This document shows, in pieces, positions 10,633 to 21,474 of a stretch of 64,000 nt of DNA. The number at the start of each line of letters is the position of its first letter. Position 1 is the first letter of the stretch. The stretch covers positions 3,076,463 through 3,140,462 of the forward strand of contig NW_015622543.1 in assembly GCF_000835495.1 (NCBI RefSeq). The letters are read 5' to 3'. The notes under the pieces are model-generated. The model did not search any database, was not told where the DNA came from, and saw only the letters and a list, made by a program, of their open reading frames with translations. The stretch comes from Cladophialophora immunda (lineage: Eukaryota; Ascomycota; Eurotiomycetes; Chaetothyriales; Herpotrichiellaceae). The position numbers and the translations under genes are program-made.

Positions 10633-11480
10633 CTAGTCGAACTTCGTAGTGATTTCCCTCTTCAGCCGGTCGAATTTACAGTTTAGTTCCAGACGGTCAG
10701 AATCCAATCTCACACCCGCCGGCCAGAATACGAGCCCAAAAGATCCTTTTGGCCTCCATTCCAGCGCGAAGGCGTGGCCAAGCAGACGTTCTATCCTGGA
10801 TCTGGAGATATCCCCGCCGGGTTTCAGGCGCCAAAGCCCTCCCCACGTTCTCAACTCCGGATCCGCAGCGGGCCCGACCCCGTGTTTCTGCGTCTTTGGA
10901 ACACAGATCACGCAACCTGGGCTGTCTTTGACTAGCATCGTTGGGACAGCCCGGACTTACTAGTTAGCGGGTGAGGGATGGTCCTGCGGAATCTAGCTTC
11001 CATGGCATCGGAAACCATATACCTTGGCTAGCCATGCATCTCGGGACATTGTCTCGAAATGCGGTCAATGCTCGAAAACAATCGCCGTGTCGTATCCAAC
11101 AAAAGCTTCGCCAGGCGTCAAGAGATGCCTCGGTATCTTCGAGAGGGCAGCCTCGAGTTTTCGGAACGGCCCAAGGTCGATGCCCAAGACTTCTTTTGCC
11201 GCTGTAAAGCCATCGACGACGCGGAATATATTCGTCGCTCTCCACTCCAGCTTCAAGAGATGCCAGATCGGGCAGTTATATTGAGGCAAAACGCCAACTA
11301 AGCAGACTGGGAGGAAACGGTTGCCTGCTGCTGAAGCCCCTCGAACGCCGGACAATTGCCACTGCCAATGCTCGCTTTGCCCCTGCCCAGAACCGGGTCT
11401 GGGATGGCTGGATGGCCATGCCTCAAGGAACCCCCGGGGACTCCCTCGTGGTGTGCTCGTCGCGGGATTCGATCAGCCAT
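10633..11480 (-). pseudogene. Possible broken coding remnant, minus strand
   Basis: Minus-strand frames at 10633-10938 (starting MLVKDSPGCVICVPK), 11065-11355 (with VVDGFTAAKEVLGIDLGPFR) and 11298-11480 have more protein-like composition than random frames, but they lie in different phases and match no family I recognise. They may be remnants of one old gene. This is a weak call, kept because the stretch has no other content. Confidence 0.2.
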
Positions 11481-11956
11481 TCTGGAACCGAGTCATCTGT
11501 CTTGCATGAGCGAGGTGGATGGCTTGGGTGGCTGCCTAGACCTGGACTCCGACAGCCCCATCTACAAAACCCACTGGACGAGCCTCCCACCTCTTGGCGC
11601 ACAGGGAAGTATCCATCGTCGATGGAGATGGAAGGCGGTCACTCCGGCCGAGCGCTTCAGGAAGACAGTGGCTGGGAGGGAGGGCGGATTGCAATGTCTC
11701 TTTCCCGAACACTTCCTGGAAGTAGTAGTCGACCAAGGAGGAGATGCTTGACAAAGGCCCTCATCTCAGCACTTCCAGGAGGTAGATGGTGGAGGAGGCG
11801 ATTGTCTCTTGCCCTCCCTGAATCTCTCGAGGAAGCACGTGGCTTGCAAAGTGGTTCTGTGGTGGTTCCGTGGTCTTCTCTCGATCACTCCCTGAGGTGA
11901 TTCTCCTCCCTAAGGTGCTCGGGGAAGTAGGTGACTGAGGAGGTGCTTGTCATATG

Positions 11957-12180
11957 CCCTCCCTGAGCGCCTCCGAGAGGTAGACTCACTTCTCTGGGTT
12001 CTCCGAGGAGTAGGTGGCTAGAGAGGCGCTTGCTATCTACTCTCCCTGAGCAGACTTCCCTCCCTGAGCACCTCCGGGAGGTAGACTCTCTTCTCTGGGT
12101 GCCCCGAGGAGTAGGTGGCTAGAGAGGTGCTTGCTATCTACTCTCCCCGAGCAGACTCCCCTCCCTGAGGTCCTCGGGAG
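11957..12180. repeat. Minisatellite, about 100-bp tandem units
   Basis: A unit starting ccctccctgagc(g/a)cctcc begins at 11957 and again at 12058, and a third partial unit begins at 12158, giving a period of 100-101 bp. The first two units are nearly identical, including the shared gaggagtaggtggctagaga core. More diverged and shorter relatives of the unit (…gaggtag…tgg…gaggaggxgxttg…gccctccctga…) can be followed back to about 11690. Each unit contains a small inverted repeat around ctcc(g)ggag. Confidence 0.85.
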
Positions 12181-12454
12181 GGAGATGTCTGAGATCCGTG
12201 CCTCAATGAGTCTCTTGGGACTGCCTGTCCTACAGGACGAAGCAGTATCAATTGCTTAGGCGCTTCCTTCTACTCTATCATGAAAATGTCAGCCATTGAA
12301 CTTAAGGCTATCCCCTGTCACAATACAGGCTTGCCCTGTCACTGGAAACGTTGACCTCCCACCTCTCAAATGGTCAGACGACGAATATTGCCATGGCATT
12401 TACTCCATCGCAAACCTTGCCTGCATCTCCATGTCGCCAGCGGCCATCCTGCTC

Positions 12455-15400
12455 TCAATCAGGAGGCTGCAGATCACTCCTTCCCATCTCGGCCTCCCAT
12501 CTCCTCAGCCCAAACCTGACTCTCCCGATCCTAGGCATCTTTTGCAGTGCTATCGTCTCCATGCGAAGCACGGTCTCTCGCCACAGACACTGATTCGTCC
12601 AGTCATACGAACACATCACTGCGCGTTGCATACCTCCTTCTGAGCCGCAGAGGAGGGCAACCGTGGGCGGGCGCGCAGCACGGAACGTGGTTACAGTCCT
12701 GTGTTTCCAGGTCAGCGATGCAGAAGAGAGAAGCAGCCCGAGAGCGCAGAATCCGCACGTACATTGTATTCGTGTCGACCAGCGTGAAAAGTCTCAGCTT
12801 TTCGCCCGTCGTCGAAACCATTCCCGCACCACCTCCGCCGATCTCTCCCGAGAGCAAAGGATCCGTGCCCTCGCACTCCTCCTCCAAGAACTCACTATTC
12901 ACTCGATGGTGGGACATATTACTGGCATAGGGAGCCCAGGAGAGCCGCTCTGAAGGAAATCCAAAGATTTTCATCTCAATCTTCCTCAAGGACATGTGTC
13001 CTTCAAACCCGAAGAGCCAAGGTTGGGTGTTCCATACCTTGCCTCCGTAGATATGCAGGATCAGCATTGGCGACAGAAGGACGGTGACGAGCGCGATGAT
13101 CAGGAAGAGCGCCCCTATCCCCTTTCCCGTGGGGTTGTTTGCTGAAAATGCCACGGTGAGGACACCGGTGAAGAACCATGCCGGGGTGCCTCGCACAAAG
13201 TACCGGGCCAGCATACGCGACCACGTCTCTCGAGTGGTGATGGCAACACGTTGAAATTTATCCCAGTGGACTGTGGCACCGTAGGCGCCATCGAGCATCA
13301 CGGTGTCATCTTTCCCAATGCCTGCCACCTGACAAATAGGCTCGACATCCCAGAGTTTGGCACCCCAGTAGTCGTCAAGGTTGGTCCAGTAATGCCTCTT
13401 TTTGCTTTCTTCGCTGCCTGGGATCCTTCCGTACTGGCTGTTGTCGCTGATCGCTGTTTCTGCATTCTGGTTGTAATGTTGGCTATTGGGTGTAGATTCG
13501 TGACTGCCCTTGAATGGGAGTAAACAAATCATCCTTTCCAGCAGACGGTCGCTGTCGTTTGCTAATGAAAGACGCGCAAAGGCTTGGAACGCAGAGTCTG
13601 TCTGGTTGACCTTTGGCCGTTGCCTCAGCAAGCCCATTAATGCATACGACAAATCGCCCTCAAGGTACTTTGTGGTACCCTTTTCCACCCGCCGCTTGAG
13701 ACATTCCAGCGCTAGAACCACGAGTTCTAGCCGACTCAAGGCCAGCGATCCCTCATAGTTATCAATCAGCTGTCTCGCCACCTCGCCATCGTCCCAGACC
13801 TGGGCAGGAAACTCTATCTTCGAGATTTCCAACGGGGCACGCATGTCTCCCCCGCGCGTGTATACCTGAATCTTCGTCCCTGCCGGACCCAGCAGAACTT
13901 CGGGCCACGTCCACATTCGGGTACCCCATTCTTTCAACAGGTCGAGCGTGGTCACTGATGACGGAAGATTGTCTTGACCTGTCCGACCCACAACGATGAC
14001 TATCTTTGCCGCACCACGCACGACGTCACTGATTCGGTAGACATCTTCTTGGAGCTCAACCTTGTCAGTGGACATGCAACATTGGTCGGTCCAGTAGGCT
14101 GCGACCTTTGCACTTCTGGCTGCCTTACGGGCGATTCTGTGGAGGGCTTCGGCGTCGGATGCTGCGTCCCGGCATTGTGGACAGTTGCAATATGAAGAGC
14201 CGGTGCTCTGGATATCTTGCCTCGCGTCGGCGCATCTTCGCTCAAACTGGTTCTCAGCGGTGTAAGAGATGAAGATATAGGTCGGCTCAATGCCTCCTCC
14301 GTGCTCGTCGATCCAAACCTGTGGGTCAAGACAGCCTCTTGGATTGTCATCGGTCATGCGATCCAGGAAACACAACAGGCGTGGTCGCATACATCTATCA
14401 GAGAGCCTGAAGTCGTTTGTGGTCCCAAATGATCCCGGTTGGGGCATCTGGCCTTTGTTCTCGCGGAAGTTACGCGCGGACAGCGGATATGACCAATATC
14501 GGTAAGGCACAGGATCGTAATTGCCATGATTGCGGACTTGGCCTTCCACGTCGGTCGGAAATATCATCAATAGCAGCAACCCAATGCAAGTGGGTAGCCA
14601 GCGAACACCAACGTGAAGCCACTGCTCTTGATTCCAAGCGCTAATCCCAGCAGACGACGATTCGCGAACGCCGTAATCAGACGAGAAATTTTGACTGGAA
14701 ACAGGCATGTGCGAGTAAGGCCAATAAGCAAGGCGGATGAGCCACGGACTGACGTTCTCGATATATGTCCTCCGCCAGGTCGTCTCGTTGTCCGTATCGT
14801 AGATTTCACTGATTGTCTGGACAAACAGCTTTTCCACTCTCCCGTCCAGCGGATCTAGGAATCGATCGTCGTTCAAACCGGCATGCTTTCGCCGAAAGAC
14901 GTCCCTGTGCCTGTAGATGTTGATCCGTCCGCCACTCGCGGATCTGTAGTAGTGACCGGGTAATTGGTAGGAGTGTGGAGACGTCCAACTGAACCAAGCT
15001 CGCTCGTGAAAGAATTTCGGGTCAAGCGAGTAAAAGATTCGCTTGAGGTGCAAATTGTTCGAAAATCGATTGAGGTGCGTATCGGCGTCAAAGCGGTAGG
15101 GATTGTCATTCGACGCTTTGACGGCGTGGACTTCGTAATCGTCCGCATTGAACTTTTGCTGGGCTGTAAGAGGAGTTACGAATTCGTTGTTCACGGACAC
15201 GCCATCGTTGATGGACTGTTGCGACTATTAAAGCACGTCCTTGCAGGAGACGAACGTTGGCTGGATGAACTTACCATGTTGTTCGTGGAAGGCGCAACGC
15301 TGCCGGCATGATGGTATGCTGGGGGATTATAATAGTTGTCCATGTTATACTAGGGCATTCAGTCTCAGAAAGCATCCGCCAGCATAAGGATATGGCAATG

Positions 15401-15831
15401 GGGCATACATCGTGAGGATCTGGCATCGGCTCATTGATAGAAGGGAGGGTGTAGGACGTGTCACCCGTCGGCAAGGCTTCGTAGGGAGTCCGCGATTCTC
15501 GACCTCCTGAAGTAGGCCGCCTTGCTATCCTGCCGGGATTCTGTCGTGCCGGAGGAGGACTGTGAATTGCGTAGTCATTCGGCCGCTCAGCGGACTGGGA
15601 ATAGAAATATGGATTGTATTCTGTCGATCCGGCGCTTCCATGTCGCTGTCCGTATGGCCGTTGAGCGGACAGGGGGTAGCTGGCGACAATGAACAAGAAT
15701 CCTTCAAGACTGAATGCCCATCTTACCTTTCCTCAGCTTGTTCTCCATTCCACCAGCCTTGTCCGTGGCTGCCCTGGTGTTTTGTATTCAATATACAAGG
15801 CCAATTAAGGTTGGACTGCAGCACTCACCAT
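12455..15831 (-). CDS. Large fungal membrane protein, HET-like, function unknown
   Basis: Six coding exons on the minus strand: 15829..15831 (ATG only), 15727..15773, 15409..15679, 15275..15349, 12763..15215 and 12455..12698, giving 1030 aa. All five introns are 47-64 nt with GT..AG ends, and all keep the frame. The N-terminal 140 residues are disordered and rich in Pro, Tyr and Ser. A hydrophobic segment lies near residue 340, a conserved IFISYTAENQF block near 447, GTRMWTWPEVLLGP near 570, and two membrane helices near 834-882. The C-terminus after the last intron reads ARPPTVALLCGSEGGMQRAV and ends FGLRRWEAEMGRSDLQPPD. I recognise this C-terminal block from long fungal proteins that often carry a misleading 3-hydroxyisobutyrate dehydrogenase label; no dehydrogenase motif is present. 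The WTWPEVLL part recalls heterokaryon-incompatibility proteins, but a HET function is inference. Confidence 0.8.
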
Positions 15832-17251
15832 TCTCACACACGGTCACGGTGCACGGGTATTAGAAACCAAACACCAGCCTAAACACACTTAAGACCCGAA
15901 TAAGAAGAAAAGACGGATGGGAGATGAAGACGGCAGCACGAGGTCGGACAGAGCTTATCAGGCTGCAGCTCCAGATTCAACCAGCCCGGTTCTGTCTTCT
16001 GCCAAGTCCTGCCGGCGAGCACGCTTGTACGCCCAAGGCGGCCGGGCTGGAAAATACGGCAAGCACCAACTCAAAGGCTCGGATTCTGGGGAAGTCAAAT
16101 ACACGATTGGACGATCAGGCTGAAAGAACTTCGGCCCCGGTTGTAGGTCGAAAGAAAGACATCTTGAACAGTGCGGCTGAGACATTGTTGCGCGCATTCC
16201 GATTGAGTTTTGAGGAAGCACAGACGGAGAGACTCTTGATGACAGTCACAGTCGAGGACGACTCACTCGCCGCAAACGCCGGAAGTACCAGACCTCTACA
16301 GCGTCCTGGGAGGAGCTTTCTCTCTGTCTTCATCCAAATCAGGCGAGAGCTCGACCAAAGGTCAGCCGATCCATGGGAGGGTTTCGGAGTCGAGCAGGTT
16401 TGATTGGCTGCCTGCTCGTGAATCTGCGGGCTAGGTAGGTCTGGGCTTCTTCTGAATACGAAGAGGCGACTGCTGATTCATAGCCAGCGCCAATCATTCT
16501 GGCAAGAATAGGGTTCGCATCCATGGGAAGTAACAGAGACAGGCCGATCACGAAAAGTCCGGAAAGTCAGTATCTGACAGTGTGGCTGGGAAAATGATGT
16601 TGGAAAATCTTTGCTTCCGTGGCCAAGTTAGATTTGGAATGACTGCATAGGTCAAATGACAGCCCGCACCACTCCGCCCAGCAACCTGATGCTACAGCCT
16701 TATCACAAACAACCCACAAAAGCCTCGTCTCCGCCTCAATCTTGCAAAAAGAAAGGACAGAAGGAGCAGGACGAAGACTTGCGCAAAAGGCAATGCGATG
16801 GGATAGAGAGATACTGAGGTGCCTGATGCCTGGCAAGGCTGAGAGCTGTTTTCCACTAGACCCGATTCGGCATGTTGGTCGCGTAGCTCCTCCTGTCACG
16901 TGCAATTTGCACTTCGTGACCATCTCCTCGACTGTTTATTTACATCTGCGGCTTGGCAACTGAAACAACGGTGACAACGGCTCCTCCATCACCACTGCGC
17001 TTCGAGTCCACTGCGTGTTCTTTCGACTGCGCACCCGCAGCTCGCTACCCCAAGCGACATCCTCAAGGCACTTGTACCTTCTCTGACGCGCGCTGTCGCT
17101 CGTTACCTTTGCCTTTTAGTCGTTTACGATCACTTATTGACCTCTCGTGGACCACCACTCTCGATCAGCGAAAAGCCAGATGCTTCGGCTACTTCAATCA
17201 ATGCGACGTGAACCTCCGTGACACCGAATCTGAGCGTGCGAACCAGTCGGA
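15832..17251. other. Divergent intergenic region
   Basis: About 1.4 kb between the minus-strand membrane protein and plus-strand cyk3, serving both promoters. ORFs at 15924-16403 and 16567-16923 have no family features and are not called. A 26-bp imperfect palindrome at 16895-16920 is listed separately. The final 250 bp before the cyk3 ATG are pyrimidine-rich. Confidence 0.55.
16895..16920. promoter_or_regulatory. 26-bp dyad with CACGTG core arm
   Basis: The outer arms GTCACG and CGTGAC and the inner arms TGCAA and TTGCA face each other across the centre of the element. The left arm contains CACGTG, an E-box type site. It lies about 330 bp upstream of the cyk3 start and about 1.06 kb from the start of the divergent gene. 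Such symmetry suits a dimeric bHLH or bZIP factor; binding is inferred. Confidence 0.45.
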
Positions 17252-20200
17252 ATGGCGGCTCCTCTCCTACCTACGAAGTTCCCTTGCTGGTGTCGCGCGG
17301 TCTATTCATGGGGCGGCGAGACAGACAGAGACCTCGGGTTTATCGAAGGCGACTTGATAGAATGTCTCAATGCTGGAGACGGCTCCTGGTGGATGGGAAG
17401 ACTACTCAGAGATAGGAGAATGATGGGCTTGTTTCCTTCAAACTTCGTGGTTGTGCTTGAGGAAGATTTCGTCCCCATGCGTCGCTCCGCCAGTCCCATA
17501 CCGGATATACACAAGAGCAACAGTGGAAGCAAAAAGACACTACAAGAAAAGAAGGAGAAGGCGAAATCGAGGCGTCCTTTCAGCGGGTATAAGCATGCGA
17601 AATCTCCTTCAGTCAATGCTATAGCCTTGCCTCAACAAGTCGCGCCCGTGTCTGCACCTGCACGACAAACCTATGACGCGCGGAACCCTCCCTCAACGGT
17701 CTTGTGGCAGCAGAGACCACCGTCCAGAGCTCCTTCGAGATCCCCATCTCCTCTACCTCATCATGAGATCGGCTCTTCTCCCCCGCCGCCTCCTCCACCC
17801 CACCGGATCATTGGGGGAAGAGCCGCCTCACCTGCACCACAAGTGTTCGACATGAATGATCGATATCAGACATTCTCTCGCACTCCGTCCCCAGCACCAC
17901 CCTCAATCAACGGACATACTCCTCCAATGATCCGGAGTGCCATGGACGATGTCATGTCTTCTCTGGATGATATGACTTTAGTCAGACATGATTCAACCCG
18001 CCAGGAAAATCAATTCAACCCGTGGTCTCCCGAGGCTTTCGACGACTTTCGTCGATCTGATGATCGCCCAGGTCCTCGTCCACTCACCAGCTTAGGGCTA
18101 GGCGCCGGTGGCAGCACTTTCTCCGAAGCACGCATCAATTATAGCAGTCGTCACAACAGCCCAGACCGATATCAGGATGGTCCACCTCGGTTGGAGAACT
18201 ACGTACAGAGGATGGAAAGTCGCCTGCGCCGTATGCAACAGGCTCGCGAAGGACAAGACTTCGATGCGGCGGGCAGTGACCCTCCGGAACCACCGCCTAA
18301 GAATTCACCTTGGGCAGGCTCATCAAATGCCGGCCGTCGACTGTCAATGAGAAGAAGGAAATCCGCCGTGGATGTTGGTGATGGCGCTCTTTCAAGAGCC
18401 CTTACGCAGAAAACGAACTTGACGAACAACAGCAGTTCAAGCAGCGGAGCGCAGAGTCTTGCAAGCACTGGTACCAATTTTTCGCATCAAACAGCGATGA
18501 CCGCCCAAAGCCTCATGAGCGGATATTCTGCCGGTGCGTTTAGCGCCACAAGTGCAGGCAGCCTTGCGAGGAAGAGAATGGGCAGTCTTCGAGATCGTAT
18601 GGCTAGACCAATGACGAGCACCGGCACCAGGGATGAGCAATGGAGCCAAACGGAAGTACGACCCAAGACGCCAAATACAGCAGCGTCCTTCCACTCAAAC
18701 CATGACTCCCGACAAGGGGCGAAGTCAGCAATTGGCTGGGAAGATGCAAACCGAGGTGCCAACGGTGGACTAGGCGGATTTATGACTCCCAAAGCCAAAA
18801 AGCCAGGCTTCTTCAAGAAATTGATCGACAGCGCGAAGACCGGTGCTGCGAGCGCTCGGAGCACCATCTCAGCCAGTCAGGCAGGAAGCAATTCTGGATC
18901 ACCCGCAAAAATGACCGGCATCGCTGGCGGTACCGCTTTCAATGCGCCGATTGCCGCTCCTCAGTCGACGAGCGCTTTTGGAAGGGATGCTGCGAAAGAG
19001 ATGGGTTTGGTTAGCGGAGCCTCTGGTTCGTATATCCTCACTCGTCGCGACGTAAATCGATCAAACACCCCGGGACCATCAGAACGGCAGGAACGAGCCG
19101 ATCGATGTCAGATGCTGGACCAACCTGTTATTTGCCCTGTTGAAGAATTGTACGAGAATCTGCAAGGAGACGAAGACGCCGACGGACGACCAGTATACGC
19201 GCCGTTCCAGATCAGCAATCCAAGTTTCAGTCAAGTAGACAAGGCCGCTCGGTTTATCACGAGCATTCCCAGCAGTATAACGGCAGGGGGCCTCGCAACG
19301 GGCTTCATATGCCGTCCATACCGGAGTGGTGTGCAAAGATTACGAGCGATATTTATTTGGTGCTCTGAAAGAATCAGCTGGGAAGAGGACCAGTTTGACA
19401 GCTACGATTTCAGTCAGGCAGTCGATACTAGAAGGGTGATTCAAAGCAAGCGGGGAAGCAGTCAAGAAGTGGCTGAGGTCGTGCTTGAAATGTGCACTGC
19501 GATTGGCATTCAAGCAGAAATCGTGCATGGATACTTGAAAACACCTGGCGAAGAATTGGACTTGGACGCGATTTCTCGGCCAAACCATTTTTGGAATGCT
19601 GTACTCGTCGATGGAGAATGGAGAATGATGGATGCCAGCCTTGCCAGCCCAACTAACCCGAAAAGAGCATCATACTCGAGTGTGAGCACCAGTATCGCGG
19701 AAGCATGGTATTTCCTGACACGGCCGAGCGAACTGTGTTGGACACATGTCCCGGTCGAAGATGCCCAGCAACATATGATCCCCAGCATCAGTCCTGATGT
19801 ACTTCTGGCCCTGCCTGGAACGGGTCCTCCATTTTTCAGGCAAGGACTGTCCATGCATGCCTACGACACGAGCATTATCAGACTGGACGGCCTAGAAATG
19901 TGCACATTCAGCATCAATGTCCCTGCCGACGTTGAAATAGTGGCAGAAGTTGAAGCCAGGAGATACCTCCGCGATCAGGACGGAGACGTTTACGAAGACG
20001 CTGATAATCTCACCAAAAAAAGAGCCCTGGTACAACCAAGTTGGTATCGAACCGTGCCTAACACAGATATCGCCCAGAAACGCTATGTGATCAAAGCAAT
20101 CCTTCCGGGGGATGAGGGCATCGCATACATCAGAGTCTACGCCGGCAAAAAGGGTCTGATGCTTTCATCGAGGGATATCGTGCACCCCTTGGCTCTTGCA

Positions 20201-20767
20201 GTACCTCTGTACCACTCAGGCGAGAACCCGGCTTATGAGTTCGTCATGAGACATCCTACACCGCACGCCACACGACAAGATCTCTACGTGGTGCAGCCAC
20301 AGTGCTACCGTCTTGGAGCTGGAGAGACCTACGTCTTTTGCGTACGTCAACACGCCGCGTCTGTATCATCTACGCCTGCGAACGAACAAAACGGCTTTGA
20401 CCTCCGCCCTGTCAGTCCCAACCCACTCGCTCGCCCTACGAGCGCGATGAGCATGACTAGCAGCGCCACCGGTTCCAATCCCAGCGAACATACCTATGGC
20501 AACAACCTGAACAATGCGGCTGGCGTCAAAGTCAAGGATAAGCCCGCGAAATTGGCGATCCAGTCTCCCAGCGGGAAAATCATCAGATTGAATCGAAAGC
20601 ATGAGGGGATTCCACAGCCTGCAAGCCTGAGGGAGGTGGACGGTGAAATCTTAGGAAGCTTTTGGGAGACTGCGGTCAAGGTCCAAGAGAGGGGCGTTTG
20701 GAGGGGCCTGGTCCTGGCGGATCGGAGTGCTAGGTGGTGTGTTTGGGGCGAATGGGAGTGCGTCTGA
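17252..20767 (+). CDS. cyk3: Cyk3-like cytokinesis protein (SH3 + transglutaminase-like)
   Basis: Acts at the contractile ring and septum during cytokinesis, promoting primary septum formation. It is a single exon of 1171 aa. Residues 9-75 form the SH3 domain (KFPCWCRAVYSWGGE, ALYDY-like position, GSWWMGRL, GLFPSNFV). A long disordered Ser/Pro-rich linker follows, with PPPPPP and basic stretches. From about residue 680 to 830 lies the transglutaminase-like fold: RAIFIWCSERISWE, KRGSSQEVAEVV, NHFWNAVLVDGEWRMMDASL. The catalytic Cys position is Ser737 while His779 and Asp794 are present, so this is a pseudo-enzyme, as is known for Cyk3 proteins. The start fits the family because MAAPLLPTKFPCW leads straight into the SH3 domain. 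A septin gene (35.9 kb) in the same window acts in the same process but is not adjacent. Confidence 0.95.
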   Translation: MAAPLLPTKFPCWCRAVYSWGGETDRDLGFIEGDLIECLNAGDGSWWMGRLLRDRRMMGLFPSNFVVVLEEDFVPMRRSASPIPDIHKSNSGSKKTLQEKKEKAKSRRPFSGYKHAKSPSVNAIALPQQVAPVSAPARQTYDARNPPSTVLWQQRPPSRAPSRSPSPLPHHEIGSSPPPPPPPHRIIGGRAASPAPQVFDMNDRYQTFSRTPSPAPPSINGHTPPMIRSAMDDVMSSLDDMTLVRHDSTRQENQFNPWSPEAFDDFRRSDDRPGPRPLTSLGLGAGGSTFSEARINYSSRHNSPDRYQDGPPRLENYVQRMESRLRRMQQAREGQDFDAAGSDPPEPPPKNSPWAGSSNAGRRLSMRRRKSAVDVGDGALSRALTQKTNLTNNSSSSSGAQSLASTGTNFSHQTAMTAQSLMSGYSAGAFSATSAGSLARKRMGSLRDRMARPMTSTGTRDEQWSQTEVRPKTPNTAASFHSNHDSRQGAKSAIGWEDANRGANGGLGGFMTPKAKKPGFFKKLIDSAKTGAASARSTISASQAGSNSGSPAKMTGIAGGTAFNAPIAAPQSTSAFGRDAAKEMGLVSGASGSYILTRRDVNRSNTPGPSERQERADRCQMLDQPVICPVEELYENLQGDEDADGRPVYAPFQISNPSFSQVDKAARFITSIPSSITAGGLATGFICRPYRSGVQRLRAIFIWCSERISWEEDQFDSYDFSQAVDTRRVIQSKRGSSQEVAEVVLEMCTAIGIQAEIVHGYLKTPGEELDLDAISRPNHFWNAVLVDGEWRMMDASLASPTNPKRASYSSVSTSIAEAWYFLTRPSELCWTHVPVEDAQQHMIPSISPDVLLALPGTGPPFFRQGLSMHAYDTSIIRLDGLEMCTFSINVPADVEIVAEVEARRYLRDQDGDVYEDADNLTKKRALVQPSWYRTVPNTDIAQKRYVIKAILPGDEGIAYIRVYAGKKGLMLSSRDIVHPLALAVPLYHSGENPAYEFVMRHPTPHATRQDLYVVQPQCYRLGAGETYVFCVRQHAASVSSTPANEQNGFDLRPVSPNPLARPTSAMSMTSSATGSNPSEHTYGNNLNNAAGVKVKDKPAKLAIQSPSGKIIRLNRKHEGIPQPASLREVDGEILGSFWETAVKVQERGVWRGLVLADRSARWCVWGEWECV

Positions 20768-21474
20768 TGGTAGACGTCGCTGGGGTTGGGTAATGTCGGC
20801 ACGCAAGAGGGAGTTTATTTGGCATAAGTCGTTCGGGAGATGGACTTGGACTTGGATATGGACATGGAGTATGGGGAAATTTGGTTTTGGAGACAAAAGT
20901 TCCAGACTATTTGTGTGTGCTGGACAGCTGGATGGGATACAGGAAGCTGAGCGCGGGTGGTTTATTATGCCAGCTTTCTGCGGACGAGGATTTCCTGGCG
21001 CTATGACTTTGCTTCTTACCTTGATGCTTGACGACAACGGTTCAATGTTGGTGATTACACGTCTTGTACAAGTACAATTTCGGGCCCAAAATAAATGGCA
21101 CAGCCTTGTTGGCTACTCTGGCTTATTCGCTCTGAGATACTACTAGGACCTACTCTATTATCATATATGGTGATCCTACTGTCCTCAATTGACGATATCT
21201 GCCATTTGATCGGGGGCCTACCTCGTCGTTATCTCGAGCGTGCGTTTTCTGTGAAGGGAGTAACCGACAGCCTCAAGAGTGGGCGAGTGGGGTAAGATGA
21301 ACTGGGATCGGTAAGCCGAAGGTTTAGATGCTTAGACAGGTTGAGTAACCGAAGCCCAAAGCCACCACTCAAGGTCTTTGATGTTTATGCCTATCATCCA
21401 GATAGTAAAGGAAGACAGGTCAGCTTTTCCAACGGGCCACATCAGAACTTCAAGTCACAGTAACACGACCTGCC
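20768..21474. other. Intergenic, no gene seen
   Basis: Holds the cyk3 3' region and the promoter of the methyltransferase gene. Short purine- and GGATTTGG-like runs occur near 20840-20890. The frame at 20727-21146 overlaps the cyk3 end and has no recognisable motif. Confidence 0.5.

Noticed and set aside
12603..12762. C-terminal tail of the long minus-strand ORF (MYVRILRSRAAS...)
   Set aside because: It is intron plus frameshifted sequence; splicing at 12762/12699 gives the conserved family C-terminus instead.
15924..16403. 159-codon plus-strand ORF between the membrane protein and cyk3
   Set aside because: No family features; overlapping frames on both strands are equally open.
20651..21037. 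128-codon minus-strand ORF at the cyk3 3' end
   Set aside because: Overlaps the cyk3 C-terminus antisense and has no domain.
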